Assembly: GCA_005777315.1 (NCBI GenBank)
Contig: SXMN01000090.1
Coordinates: 1 to 33,019 of the forward strand
DNA from: Verrucomicrobiales bacterium
Lineage (GTDB): Bacteria; Verrucomicrobiota; Verrucomicrobiia; Limisphaerales; F1-12-MAGs170
DNA length: 33,019 nucleotides
Reading direction: 5' to 3'
Below, piece after piece: positions 7,956-17,903 of this stretch; position 1 is the first letter of the stretch, and each line of letters opens with the position of its first letter. The notes under the pieces are model-generated. The model did not search any database and was not told the DNA's origin. It worked only from the letters and a program-made list of their open reading frames with translations. The position numbers were made by a program, and so were the translations under genes.

Positions 7956-10900
7956 GCGTAGTGACCGTGAAGGTTTAATCGGAACTGCGCCACGCGTGCT
8001 GGACTGATTTCTAATTGAACGGCTTCCTCGAGCACTTCGACACCGTTGTAAGTAAAATTCATCGACCCATTCAATGCAAATCCGGCGGTCACCAAACCTT
8101 TCGTGTGAAGCTCGGGGCGGCGATCATCAAGGTTTAAGCGGTCATTGTTGCCATCAAGAGCTATGAGTGTGCGCAGCCTTTCGCAGAAGCGCGCTGTATG
8201 CTCGCCTGGCCGTGTAACAACGTGGAGACGACATTGGGGCTGTGTCCGCAATGCGAAGGCTAGTAATTCTGCGAGGGTTAGATGCCTTTTCGGCCACGAA
8301 GGCTCTAGACCGGAGTAACTGCCCGCACGATTGTCCAGCACTGGAATGTCGGAGATCCACGGCGATACCAACCATATTTCCTCACCCGGATGCAACAACT
8401 CGGCGGCAAGTAAGCTCTCCAGCAATTCGCGCACTTCGTCCCGATTGCTCCTTGCTGATTTCACGATCAGTCGGCAGGTGCTCCGATCAGACTCGCCATC
8501 AGGTGGCGGAACGATTTGGCTGGCGGTCGCAAGTTCAAAGAGCGCAGCAATATTGTCACCGCGACGTTCAATACCACGGAGTCGCGGATAGACTAATAGT
8601 GAACCAGTGTCCACAGGTCGCACAACCAGTTCAGTCAACGCCTCCCTGAATGCGGACAAGCCATTTACGGGCGTGGTCAAGGCGGTTCTTTGGTGCTCAA
8701 TCAAGCACCGCTCGAAATCTACGCGCCACGCGACAGAGCCAAACACAACTTCAGGCTCGACTGGTCCCAAGAGGTCAATCACAAGCAGGCGCTCGGGATC
8801 AGGCATCTCGAAGAAGGATTGGCGAATAGTCAGCGCATGGTTTCGGGCATGACTGCCGCGCGGCCACAGGAGGCCTGACAGCGCATTGAACCGCCAGGTT
8901 CGCCGATCCTCGCCAGCGCCAATAGGCAGCATGCCGTTACTGAGAGACTGGTCCAACTGGTCCCCGGCGCTAAAAGCATATGCCACTGCTCGGGCCTCAA
9001 TCTCCAAGCCTAATCGCCGCTCCTCTTGCCGCCACCGCTCCATTACTCCGTGGACGAGCGCATCACTCTGGGCTGTGCTTCCCGCCTTAAGCAACCGCGA
9101 TGAGAGCGCCGTCATCACCGAATGGCTAGTTTGCAATCCGCGCACCCGCAAATAAGCATGCAGGCTTCGAAAAGCGGCGGTGAGTGTCTCTAGAGTATCG
9201 GCTTGTCGCAGATGCCTGAGATGCTCGCCCAGCGCAGATCCTTCTTCGGCGACGGCCCATAGAGCGAAGCGGCTGAGTTCGCGGTCAGCACACTCAAAGT
9301 CAGATTCACCCATCGCACTCCGGAGGAGATCAAGAAAGCGGCGCGGCGACTCGGCAAGACGTGGAAGCAAACGTTCAACTATGCCTCCACCCCCTGGCGT
9401 GTCCTCGCTGATCCAGAGATCGCTCGTTTCAGTGGTATCTGGCAAATGGCCGGCTTCGTCAGGACCAGGGGTGAGATCTAGTCGCAGACTGTCGGCATCG
9501 ATATCGGGACACATCTGCTGCACGGCTTCGCGAAATGCAGCGGCGACTGTAGCTAGATACTTCTCCCTCAACCACGGGTCCCAGTCATCGCTTGGAGACT
9601 CCCACAGGACGGGAACGCACTCATTCAGAACGACCAGGACACTTTGGTCGCTGATGAGGGTGCGCAGATCAGCAAGACGACGCTGCTCGACGCGCGCTGC
9701 ATCTTCTTCTGCGTCAGATGGAAGTGTCTGGAAAACCACATCCAGAACCGAGGTCAACGGCAGTTCGGCATGCTCATCGCGCAGAGCGGTCCAAGCATCT
9801 GGCAAGAGTAGTGCCTTTTGCACCGCATTCGCTGTGATCGCAGCTAGAACGATTTCTGCCAACCATCCTCGCTCAAAGAAATTGGCAACACCTTCCAAAC
9901 GCGGTTCATGGAGAACAAGCCAGCGGAACCGTGCCGCCCGCAACGATGGCAACTTGCCTGAAGACGCATCGCCACCTGTTAACCGCCAATTTGCAGGCAT
10001 GCGCACGCGCACGCGCACTGCATCCGCTTCAAATGCGAACCCCAGCGCGACCGGTTGCTCTCCGCCGCCTTGATCATGCGTTACGAAGCGCGATGCAAAC
10101 TCTTTAGTGTCGCCTTGTCCAAGGTTTATTTCAGCCTCCGACCCCAGGGCGAATCGCCTCACTTTTGCAGGCTGGTGCAGGTGATGAGTAAAAAAACGGA
10201 TCTCCTCAATCAATGGCGACCATGTCGAAATTGGAGGAAGGTCTATGACCAGCCCAGCGTGCGCCGAAGCAGGAGCGATGATTTGAGAGTGCCATGTGAG
10301 GAAGGCGTTGGAAGAATCCTTCACTTCACGAGGTGCATCGCGATTAACACGCAACACAAACGGACGCAATACGAGCACTCCCTTGATCTCCTGCCCGTCT
10401 AGGTAGTGGAAGACTCCAAGTTCCTCTCGCTCGTCTAGTCCGCAGAACGCAGTCACATCCACGGATTGCTCCGCTGGTCCATTGGGATCAAGGGGCAACC
10501 AGTGGCGTGACAAACCATGCTTAATGCCAAAGCGCTTTGAGATGCGCCCAGGTGCGAATTCGCGCAAAGCACTGGCTGCCGGCATTGGAAACACATCGGA
10601 CTCATCCGTTGTACCCAGCGCAGCTATGACTTGGACCTCGGGCAATTGCAAATCGCTGAATAGCGTAGCGGGAATGAATTCTGGAAGAGGTGACTTGGCG
10701 TGCCACTCTGCACCAACTGTGGATCCACTCTGCCATTGTGTTTTCAAACGACGATATAAGGATGGCAGCACTGCGGTCATCAGCGCTCGCGGCGGCTCCC
10801 ACAGAACAGCCTGCACATCTCCTTGGGACAAGCGTAGCGCGTGGAGCAGAAATTCGCTTAACCGGTCCAAATCGTCTCCACCCGCAAGCACCATTTCAAT

Positions 10901-13123
10901 CAAATCCGCAGCGCTCTTCTGCCGCCTTCGCACCCAGTCAGAGTCGCCTGGGCAACTCGCGTCCTTCCAGAAGCTGCCGTTATTCCCTTTGGGCTGTCTC
11001 ATTGCAATCCAGTCCATGCAGGCATAAACAGCCTGCATTTTGAGAACATGTCGATTGGCCAAAGGCAAATCGCGCGGGCGCAGTTCAGGATCAAAAAGCA
11101 GGTCATAACCCTGATAAGCGAGGCGATCACGACCAAAGTCTGAGAGGACCACTACCGTCCAAGGTCGCATCTCCCGGCTGCGCCCCGCCCGACCTTTGCG
11201 CTGGAGGAAGGCTGATGCCTCGCGAGGCGCCTTATGTTGCAAGACTGCCCCAACGTCGGGATCATTGAAGCCAACTTCCAGAGATGCTGTGGCCACAATT
11301 ATCTCCGCAGATACATCCACACCGCTGTCCTGCGAGCTCACTCGCCCCAAGCGGATTGATGACTGCGGGATTAGTTCATGCCCGAGTCGCTCGCACAAGC
11401 GCCACGACTGCCCATGAGCGAACCGCCGGTTGTCATCCGGATGTGTAGAGGATCGAAGAGTCGCCAGTGAGCCTTCGGGATGTCGTCTAGGGTCGGACCT
11501 TCCGCGGTTATCCTGTCCCTCCGCGTCCAACAAGTTGAAATACATCCGATTGGTCACGTCCAAATCATCCGTGAACAAGAAGACCTTTCGCCCAAATGCA
11601 CCTTGAGAATGCCCTCCGCTCAGCGGATCAAGAATACGGCGGAGCAGCATTGCGGCTTGGATTGAGGTGGAAAGCAAACTTGCGCCCGAGACGGGATCGC
11701 CTCGCAGGGCCAGCATATATTCCATTCCTTCGTGAATCATTTCCGAAGTCTCTGGCGCAACCTCCTCCACACTTGATGCTGCCAGGCCAGTGAGCTGTGA
11801 GAAAAATGACGATGCCTCCATCAGCGTCGCAGACAACCCCACAAAGTGCGGCTTCGCCTGGCTCCGATGCCGCCAGCGCCGGAGCAGATGAGCGACCTGT
11901 GCTCCGTGCGTGCCTGAATAAGTGTGCGCTTCATCGATGAGAACAAAAACCGGCCTTTGTCCGGGAGGTTTGTCCACGCCAAAGAGATGCCAGTTCCACG
12001 AATCAGTGAGATGCTGGTTCATCATCTCCGTGCTGGTAAAAAGCACATCCGGCGGCGATTTTGCCATGCGCTGGCGAGTGAGGATAATCTCATCAGATTC
12101 CAGCGCTATTCCACAGCTATGACAGACAAGGCGCTCCAATTGATTGGCTCGATCTAAATTAGGCCAGACCATCGGACCGCTACAGTCAGCATCCGGGCAT
12201 GCCAGGAACGGACAGACTCGTCCGCTACCAAGAAGCTCCCAAGGTTTTCCCCAATTTGAGTCTTCTACTGCACGTCCGTCATTCGGCGTCGGGCCGAAAT
12301 AGGCACCGATCAGAATAGGTCTCCTCCCCGCAGTCACCAACAAGGTTTTCACCCGGCGCGCCTGTCGGCAGGTTTCCGTAAGCTGATCCTTTAGCAGTTC
12401 ATTGCGGGGATAGATTGCCAGAGCCCGCGTCCAGTGCGACTGATCGCGTTCGATCATGCCGACCAGATGAATTAAAGCGGGTAGGTAGAAGGCCAGGGTC
12501 TTGCCACTTCCGGTTCCTGCGCAGATCATGGTGCCAGCCGAGTGTGGGCTCGAGGCAAACCCAAGAATGCGAGTCGTGGCACGCACCTGAAAACCTGCCA
12601 ATGGGAATCCGTCGCCGCCGCCTGCCACACCGAGCAAAGCCCGGAGGACACTTCCTTGCAGCGAAGTCAAGTGCCCTGAACCGGTCACTGACTGCCACTG
12701 CTGGATGCACTGAGCTGCAATCTGATCGCGCCTGGGATATTGCCGAGCCCGTAGCAGAAACCGAAAGTCAGCCACAAGCGTGGGACTCGTTGCCCAGCCT
12801 CCTGGCTGCCGCAAATGCTTCGGAAACAACTGCCGCAAACGGGCCGTGAGCCGAACGGCCTCCGCCATTCGCGAGCGATAGCGCGTGGCGCCCGAAACGT
12901 TCCACCTAAATAGCAGTCCGCGACGTTCCATCTCGTCCAGCATGGCTAATCCACTCGCGAACAGATTCCAGGCGTCTTGAGACGCGAGCAAAGCTTCTGC
13001 ACGATTAATCAACTCTTCGTCGGTAGAAAAGCCATCGACTAACCCCCAGGAGAGTAGCGCAGCCTCGGAGCGCTCGACGCTGCCCATAAACTCGGCCAGC
13101 AATTTATTAGCGGGCTCGCTCAT
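7952..13123 (-). CDS. dpdJ: DpdJ-type DEAH helicase with a C-terminal phospholipase-D-like (DpdK-like) domain
   Basis: A very large protein (1723 aa). Helicase motifs appear in order: Walker A AGTGSGKT (202-209), DEAH (397-400), SAT (431-433), a TASLEVGFND segment (about 612-621) and motif VI QRKGRAGR (641-648). Between Walker A and DEAH sits a likely zinc site (Cys304, Cys309, Cys314, Cys334, Cys337). A long middle region has no recognised motif. The last 150 residues end in a PLD signature: HTKG (His1673, Lys1675) and GSMNFT (1686-1691), though the usual Asp of the HKD motif is replaced (Ala at the expected position). In the described Dpd systems the helicase (DpdJ) and the PLD protein (DpdK) are, as I recall, separate genes; here no separate dpdK exists and the two appear fused. 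The expected role is DNA unwinding or translocation and cleavage in restriction. It is coupled by ATGA to both neighbours. Confidence 0.85.
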   Translation of the reverse strand: MSEPANKLLAEFMGSVERSEAALLSWGLVDGFSTDEELINRAEALLASQDAWNLFASGLAMLDEMERRGLLFRWNVSGATRYRSRMAEAVRLTARLRQLFPKHLRQPGGWATSPTLVADFRFLLRARQYPRRDQIAAQCIQQWQSVTGSGHLTSLQGSVLRALLGVAGGGDGFPLAGFQVRATTRILGFASSPHSAGTMICAGTGSGKTLAFYLPALIHLVGMIERDQSHWTRALAIYPRNELLKDQLTETCRQARRVKTLLVTAGRRPILIGAYFGPTPNDGRAVEDSNWGKPWELLGSGRVCPFLACPDADCSGPMVWPNLDRANQLERLVCHSCGIALESDEIILTRQRMAKSPPDVLFTSTEMMNQHLTDSWNWHLFGVDKPPGQRPVFVLIDEAHTYSGTHGAQVAHLLRRWRHRSQAKPHFVGLSATLMEASSFFSQLTGLAASSVEEVAPETSEMIHEGMEYMLALRGDPVSGASLLSTSIQAAMLLRRILDPLSGGHSQGAFGRKVFLFTDDLDVTNRMYFNLLDAEGQDNRGRSDPRRHPEGSLATLRSSTHPDDNRRFAHGQSWRLCERLGHELIPQSSIRLGRVSSQDSGVDVSAEIIVATASLEVGFNDPDVGAVLQHKAPREASAFLQRKGRAGRSREMRPWTVVVLSDFGRDRLAYQGYDLLFDPELRPRDLPLANRHVLKMQAVYACMDWIAMRQPKGNNGSFWKDASCPGDSDWVRRRQKSAADLIEMVLAGGDDLDRLSEFLLHALRLSQGDVQAVLWEPPRALMTAVLPSLYRRLKTQWQSGSTVGAEWHAKSPLPEFIPATLFSDLQLPEVQVIAALGTTDESDVFPMPAASALREFAPGRISKRFGIKHGLSRHWLPLDPNGPAEQSVDVTAFCGLDEREELGVFHYLDGQEIKGVLVLRPFVLRVNRDAPREVKDSSNAFLTWHSQIIAPASAHAGLVIDLPPISTWSPLIEEIRFFTHHLHQPAKVRRFALGSEAEINLGQGDTKEFASRFVTHDQGGGEQPVALGFAFEADAVRVRVRMPANWRLTGGDASSGKLPSLRAARFRWLVLHEPRLEGVANFFERGWLAEIVLAAITANAVQKALLLPDAWTALRDEHAELPLTSVLDVVFQTLPSDAEEDAARVEQRRLADLRTLISDQSVLVVLNECVPVLWESPSDDWDPWLREKYLATVAAAFREAVQQMCPDIDADSLRLDLTPGPDEAGHLPDTTETSDLWISEDTPGGGGIVERLLPRLAESPRRFLDLLRSAMGESDFECADRELSRFALWAVAEEGSALGEHLRHLRQADTLETLTAAFRSLHAYLRVRGLQTSHSVMTALSSRLLKAGSTAQSDALVHGVMERWRQEERRLGLEIEARAVAYAFSAGDQLDQSLSNGMLPIGAGEDRRTWRFNALSGLLWPRGSHARNHALTIRQSFFEMPDPERLLVIDLLGPVEPEVVFGSVAWRVDFERCLIEHQRTALTTPVNGLSAFREALTELVVRPVDTGSLLVYPRLRGIERRGDNIAALFELATASQIVPPPDGESDRSTCRLIVKSARSNRDEVRELLESLLAAELLHPGEEIWLVSPWISDIPVLDNRAGSYSGLEPSWPKRHLTLAELLAFALRTQPQCRLHVVTRPGEHTARFCERLRTLIALDGNNDRLNLDDRRPELHTKGLVTAGFALNGSMNFTYNGVEVLEEAVQLEISPARVAQFRLNLHGHYA

Positions 13124-13842
13124 CGTCCTCCCATATTTACTCGAAAAGCCTGCAGCAGATTTTTCTCTCGAAGCCAGGCAAGCACCTTGTCGTTCAATTC
13201 GCCAAGGGAAACACCTCCAGAATTGGCGACCTGCTCAATAAACTTTTTCACCTCTGGCGGAATATCTCCGAAATCCAATTTTTTAACCAACCGATGAATC
13301 TCGCGGCTCTTCTCTTCGGCTCGTTTAAGGACTTCGGCATCGCCAGGCAAGCTCTGCGCGAGAGCGTCCAACTCCTTGTGCAAAGTTTCAATCTTGGTTA
13401 TTTCGCTGCCGAAACGACCGCCTTGAAAGAATGGTAACCAGTCGTCGAGCTTGGGCGCGATTGCTCGTAGATGGGTTTCCCAGATTACGTCCAACGATTT
13501 TTCAAGGGCATCAGCGGCACTTTTCAGCGCGGTATCCGCCTTGGCCCAACCGCTTTGCTGCATAACCTTGTCCGGCTTGCTCACGAGTTTATCCCGAAGA
13601 TCCGGCAAGGTTTTCTGCAGCAGCGCATCAACCCCGTTTGGGACCAGCGAACGACCAACCGGAAGCAATTCGCCGCGTTGCATTCGGCGGAGAACGGCAA
13701 CGAGATGCTTCAAGCGGGCGAGGTGATTCGGCAAATTCTGGAGCAGCGGTTGCCAGGTCCGAAGGATTTGCTCGTTCGCCCCGATAGATTCCACCCGGGC
13801 TAATTTCTCGCGCAAGATCGCGTTTTGCTGAAGGAGTGTCAT
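13120..13842 (-). CDS. dpdI: DpdI-like small helical protein
   Basis: The protein is 240 aa. The start is ATG 13842, which overlaps the DpdH stop (ATGA) and has GGAGG a few bases upstream; an in-frame codon at 13866 would add 8 residues inside dpdH. The sequence is Leu-, Lys- and Glu-rich with heptad-like stretches at both ends (residues 1-60 and 150-220), suggesting coiled coils. No catalytic motif is visible. It lies between the ATPase DpdH and the helicase DpdJ, so it may be an adaptor linking them. The name is given by position and size within the Dpd gene order, and its molecular role is unknown. Confidence 0.65.
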   Translation of the reverse strand: MTLLQQNAILREKLARVESIGANEQILRTWQPLLQNLPNHLARLKHLVAVLRRMQRGELLPVGRSLVPNGVDALLQKTLPDLRDKLVSKPDKVMQQSGWAKADTALKSAADALEKSLDVIWETHLRAIAPKLDDWLPFFQGGRFGSEITKIETLHKELDALAQSLPGDAEVLKRAEEKSREIHRLVKKLDFGDIPPEVKKFIEQVANSGGVSLGELNDKVLAWLREKNLLQAFRVNMGGR

Positions 13843-16800
13843 CGTATTTCCTCCACATCCTGCCAAAGTTTTTCCACGTCCTCCACTTCCTTTGCCCGGC
13901 GCTGACCCTCATCGGCAACGCTTGCTGGGGCTTTGGCGAGTTGCTCATCGACCGACTCGGTCGTCTCCTGTAGAAACACTGCGTATTGCTTGAAAATCCG
14001 CCGGGAGGTTTCTTCGGTGCGAGAATCGGCCTGCGCCAGCGCCGAAAGAATCACGCCGAAATCGTTTGTTTCCGCAACCTTTTTGGCAAACTCCAGCGTC
14101 TCCTTGAGGCGGCACTCCGGCAGTTTGTTAAGTGAATCTCGAAGGCTGTCATAAGTGACCCCGACTCCGCGGAACACATGTGCTTGATGTGCGGCGAGCG
14201 CCGTTTTCTTCATATCATCGCCCAGCACGCGCACGTCGAAATCTTTCCCAACCCATTCGTCAATCTCACGGCGCCATTGCCCGAGTGCAGCGCCCCGCTG
14301 GGCGGCGGCATTTTTCAGCAGATTTTTCAGGTCTCGCAAGTGCTGGAGCAGGGACGGATAACCTCTAAAATATTCCAGATCCCCTTGAAAGAGCCACGAA
14401 CCTCGCAGTTCCTGAATAGCCGCGAGCAATTCCGTAGCGTCGATTGCCTGCACGGTATCTCCGGTTCCCTGGCGGGCTGCCACCAGGCGCAGGAGCAACT
14501 CTCTCGCCTCGCTTCGAAAGCGTCGGGCACCCGACCGCAGCCTGAACCATTGATCTTCCGTGTCGGGCACTGTTCCCTCTTCAGGAGGTGCGCTGGCAAA
14601 GAGCGCGGTAAGATTGTCCGCGTCCGTATTAGCGGACGCGCCCTCCAAACCCAGCAGGCGGGCGCCAATGAGCAACGATTGAGCGAGTGGGCGAATTGCC
14701 TCACGAGGAAGCGAGTGAGCCTGCCTTCGCATCCAGTCCTCAGTCTGTCCGACCATGTGATAGATCAAGTTAGCGTAGGCCGCGCTATCGGCTTCTCCCC
14801 CGTCGTAATTCCAACTGCGGTTACCGTCTTGGAAACGGATCACAGCAGCGAGTGCGCTGAAGAATTGATCGGCGCGCGATTCATCCTTCAACTCCTCATC
14901 GGTGATCGCGACAGCCACAGTACTGGCCGCAGTGGGATTTCCGATGCCCACTTTGGGCAACCAAATTCGGGTGTGATCGAGAGGCGCAGATTCGATCAGG
15001 AGCGATTCCCAGTCAATCCACTGAGCCACAGCATCACACAAAAACTTCCTGACCCTGTTTGCATCCGGACTGCTGATTATACCCTTTACTCGCCAGTCTT
15101 GAAGTTTTTGTAACCAAGGATCGCGATTCTCCTCCTTCTTCTGGCTCGGCTCCTTCCCTTTCGCTTGCTCCACCTTAACCGGTCGAGTCTGTTTTTCCGC
15201 AGCTTCCGACCACTTGACCGGCGGCAGCTTAAAAGCGCGATAAACGGCCTCTGACAAACACGCGGCTTCACTGGGGGCTTGCGGGTCGTTGCCCCAATGG
15301 AAAATAAGCGCGGCTAGCCGATCGACCTGCTCTGGGTCCGCTCGCTGGTTGAGTTCGCGTAGGACGGGTTGCGCCAGTTTTCCTCGGACAAACTGCTGAA
15401 AATTTCCCGGCGGAAAACTCGCGGCGTCAAAAAGGGGACGGTTGGTTAAGAGCGTTTCGCGCAAGACGAGATTGAGCAACTCGCGCGGATTGAAGACGAA
15501 GGTATTGCCCTCTCGCAGATGACGTCGCGCCAGTTGATGAATGACGCCCTGATTGAACGGGAAAAGCGGATGGTTTCCGCGCGAAGAAAAACCGAACTCC
15601 TTCAACGCTGCGGCGCTTTCGGTATCGAGATCATCCTGCCGTTCGTCGTAGAAATTCGGCAACCAATCCTGGAGATCGCTTGCGCCCTTCGCGCGTTTCT
15701 TGAACTCCTTTTGGAGACGCGCTTTGCCCCAGCGCGCCGCATTCAGATATCCGCCAACAAAATTGGTGAAGGTGGCGATGGCTTCTGCTTCTTCGCCACT
15801 TGCGAAAGGACGCTCTTCGATGCGCCACTCATACTGGGCACGGGTCAGAACTGTTTCACGATTGGCGAGATAGCCTTCGGTGACAGCCAGCGCCGTTCGC
15901 ATCACGCAGAGATGTTGCTTTCCATCGCGAATGCCCTCACGAATCATAGCATCGAGCAGGCTTCCCTGAATGCCGGCGAGTGCGGCGAAATCCTCCACCA
16001 GTAGCACGAGTTCCTTGCGGTCTTTGAGCAACTGCTCGCGCAGTTTCACGAAGAGGTCGGTGAGAGAGTTACCGCCAAAATCCAGCAATTCACCGAGCGC
16101 GGGATCGATTACCTCATTGAGAACGCTCACCGCGACTTTTCGAGCCTGCCCATCTCGCAAAGTGAGGTTCATCAGATACGCCTTGGTCGGCTGCGCGAGC
16201 GTGTTGCGATCGAGTTTTTCGTCGAGTCTCAGGTCGTCCTCGGTAAAGTGATAGTCGGTCCCTTTGGCGACGTGCGCGCCTTGCATGTATCGCTCGGCGA
16301 TCCGAGCGATCACGCCTTTGCCGGTTCCTTCGTTAGCCATGAAATGCGCCGTGATTGCAGGATCCTGCAAGAGCGCAGGCAAACCTCTTGGATCACAGTG
16401 CGTCATCCGCTCCTGACCAAGCTTCCGTTCCTCAGGAGTCGCCTTGCCTTCCAGCATCCGGGCACGTGCTTGCCGATGGGCACGCTCCAGCGCGACCAGC
16501 AGTTTCTCGCGCAGTCCATAGGTAGCCGCCAGCAGATCTGGCGGCATGCGCGCGGAGGTGAGTTCCTTGCGGAGCGTGCCGTAGCGTTCCTCGGGCAGTT
16601 TTTCCAAGATCAACTCCAGGACACGCCGCAGGCTCGCGCTTTTCGGGATGCGCACAATGTGCCGCAGCACACCATCATCGCGATTTTGCAAATGTGCATC
16701 CAGCCAGCGGATCATGTGCGATTTGCCGACCCCGGAGTTTCCAACGATCGGAACGAGCAGCGTCCCTGAGGCGAGGTTTTTCGCCAATACCGCCTCGAGC

Positions 16801-16976
16801 AAATCGGTTTCCTTCTTTTCCTCGGGTTCCGTCTGGGCGCGCAGATGGCGACGGACGAGGCGCATCGGCTGATGCACCGCGAGGAACACGGCCACGTCGG
16901 CCGTTTCGGCTTCAGTGACCAGACACTCGTCGCAATTCTGCGGGCTGGGCCAGAATTCTTTAAGTGATAGTTCCAT
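13839..16976 (-). CDS. dpdH: DpdH-like P-loop ATPase
   Basis: The protein is 1045 aa, ATG start 16 nt after the DpdG stop. A Walker A motif GNSGVGKS (79-86) lies after a short N-terminal segment, and a hydrophobic Walker B-type strand LVLLVEDFA (323-331) follows about 240 residues later. This arrangement is typical of STAND/AAA-like ATPases with inserted helices. The region near 600-640 (Lys/Glu-rich) is a charged linker, and the final 200 residues are helical. In Dpd systems this protein is part of the non-modifying, presumably restriction, set. The N-terminal segment contains two close cysteines (CDECL) that could bind metal. Neighbouring dpdG and dpdI suggest a motor complex with the helicases. 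The gene name rests on size, P-loop and synteny. Confidence 0.78.
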   Translation of the reverse strand: MELSLKEFWPSPQNCDECLVTEAETADVAVFLAVHQPMRLVRRHLRAQTEPEEKKETDLLEAVLAKNLASGTLLVPIVGNSGVGKSHMIRWLDAHLQNRDDGVLRHIVRIPKSASLRRVLELILEKLPEERYGTLRKELTSARMPPDLLAATYGLREKLLVALERAHRQARARMLEGKATPEERKLGQERMTHCDPRGLPALLQDPAITAHFMANEGTGKGVIARIAERYMQGAHVAKGTDYHFTEDDLRLDEKLDRNTLAQPTKAYLMNLTLRDGQARKVAVSVLNEVIDPALGELLDFGGNSLTDLFVKLREQLLKDRKELVLLVEDFAALAGIQGSLLDAMIREGIRDGKQHLCVMRTALAVTEGYLANRETVLTRAQYEWRIEERPFASGEEAEAIATFTNFVGGYLNAARWGKARLQKEFKKRAKGASDLQDWLPNFYDERQDDLDTESAAALKEFGFSSRGNHPLFPFNQGVIHQLARRHLREGNTFVFNPRELLNLVLRETLLTNRPLFDAASFPPGNFQQFVRGKLAQPVLRELNQRADPEQVDRLAALIFHWGNDPQAPSEAACLSEAVYRAFKLPPVKWSEAAEKQTRPVKVEQAKGKEPSQKKEENRDPWLQKLQDWRVKGIISSPDANRVRKFLCDAVAQWIDWESLLIESAPLDHTRIWLPKVGIGNPTAASTVAVAITDEELKDESRADQFFSALAAVIRFQDGNRSWNYDGGEADSAAYANLIYHMVGQTEDWMRRQAHSLPREAIRPLAQSLLIGARLLGLEGASANTDADNLTALFASAPPEEGTVPDTEDQWFRLRSGARRFRSEARELLLRLVAARQGTGDTVQAIDATELLAAIQELRGSWLFQGDLEYFRGYPSLLQHLRDLKNLLKNAAAQRGAALGQWRREIDEWVGKDFDVRVLGDDMKKTALAAHQAHVFRGVGVTYDSLRDSLNKLPECRLKETLEFAKKVAETNDFGVILSALAQADSRTEETSRRIFKQYAVFLQETTESVDEQLAKAPASVADEGQRRAKEVEDVEKLWQDVEEIR

Positions 16977-16991
16977 GAGTCGTTTCAGTAG

Positions 16992-17903
16992 TTACTTTGG
17001 GCGGCGGAAGCTAAAGTGGGAATATTCACCCACCACGCCGCGTTTGCGGCCGGTGAGTCGCGCTCGAGAAGGAAAGTCCGAGTCCTTCTTACCTTGCAGT
17101 GTTCCGTCGGATGTGAACCGCAGAAGAGCGCGACTGAGGCTGGTGGAAACTTGACCTGGGGGCGGGGAAAGCCATCCGTCCGGGCTTTCGTGCTCGCGGA
17201 GTTTATTTTCAACCAGTTGCCGATACCCCCCCTGATCCAGAACGGGCACGACGGAGGCGACGGAGGTGAGGAATTCATCCGCAGCCATGGTGGCGCGTTT
17301 TCCAAACACGATGGGGAGAGCATGGCGCAGCGCTTTCGTAGGATCGATGATTAAAGGGCTACCTTTGGTATTTCCAACAGTACCGAAACCAAGATATGGC
17401 ATCCACGCCCGGAGACCATTCCACCGAGTATCGTTCTGTCCAAAGATACCGTCGTTCCCCGGCATTTGTATTTTCATGATCGCCTGAACGCTCGGCCATG
17501 AGCTGTGCTCCGCTTCGTAAACATCTTGCGCCAGCAACCACGCTGTGGCGCGCGTGAAATCGGCGCAGCGGGAGTCTTCTGTTTCCCAAAACCGCTCGTT
17601 ATTTTCGGGAGCGAGGGCCCGCCGACTCGCCCATACGGGAAGCAAATCCTCACGCCGCTCCTCCTTAGGGACGAGTTGGCTTATGGAAATCTTGGGATTC
17701 ATGGCATCCCCGGAACTCTCGAAAAGTCCCAACTCGACCCACGTATTGAGCGTCCCCCGCGCATGCTTTGGCTCGCACAACCCGGCCGGCGCACACAGGC
17801 TGAGCAACCGGTCGCGATCCAGAGATTTTTCGGCTAGAAGCAATCGGTAAATGGCGACAAGCACGCCGCGTTTTCCGTCATTGGTGATGTTGAGTAGACT
17901 CAT
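16992..17903 (-). CDS. dpdG: DpdG-like protein
   Basis: The protein is 303 aa, with an ATG overlapping the DpdF stop (ATGA at 17900-17903). The first 80 residues (NDGKRGVLVAIYRLL, then helices and GTLNTWVELGLFE) look like a winged helix-turn-helix, implying DNA or protein binding. The rest has no recognised catalytic motif. It sits between the RecQ-like helicase DpdF and the ATPase DpdH, where DpdG is found in known clusters, and its length also fits. It could be a DNA-recognition subunit of the restriction arm; this is inference. Confidence 0.72.
   Translation of the reverse strand: MSLLNITNDGKRGVLVAIYRLLLAEKSLDRDRLLSLCAPAGLCEPKHARGTLNTWVELGLFESSGDAMNPKISISQLVPKEERREDLLPVWASRRALAPENNERFWETEDSRCADFTRATAWLLAQDVYEAEHSSWPSVQAIMKIQMPGNDGIFGQNDTRWNGLRAWMPYLGFGTVGNTKGSPLIIDPTKALRHALPIVFGKRATMAADEFLTSVASVVPVLDQGGYRQLVENKLREHESPDGWLSPPPGQVSTSLSRALLRFTSDGTLQGKKDSDFPSRARLTGRKRGVVGEYSHFSFRRPK

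Noticed and set aside
9180-10073. A 297-codon plus-strand open frame within the dpdJ region
   Set aside because: Low-complexity Ser/Arg composition opposite a motif-bearing gene; no start context or recognisable family.
14178-15113. A 311-codon plus-strand open frame opposite dpdH
   Set aside because: Antisense shadow without recognisable motifs; dpdH has a P-loop and coupled neighbours.
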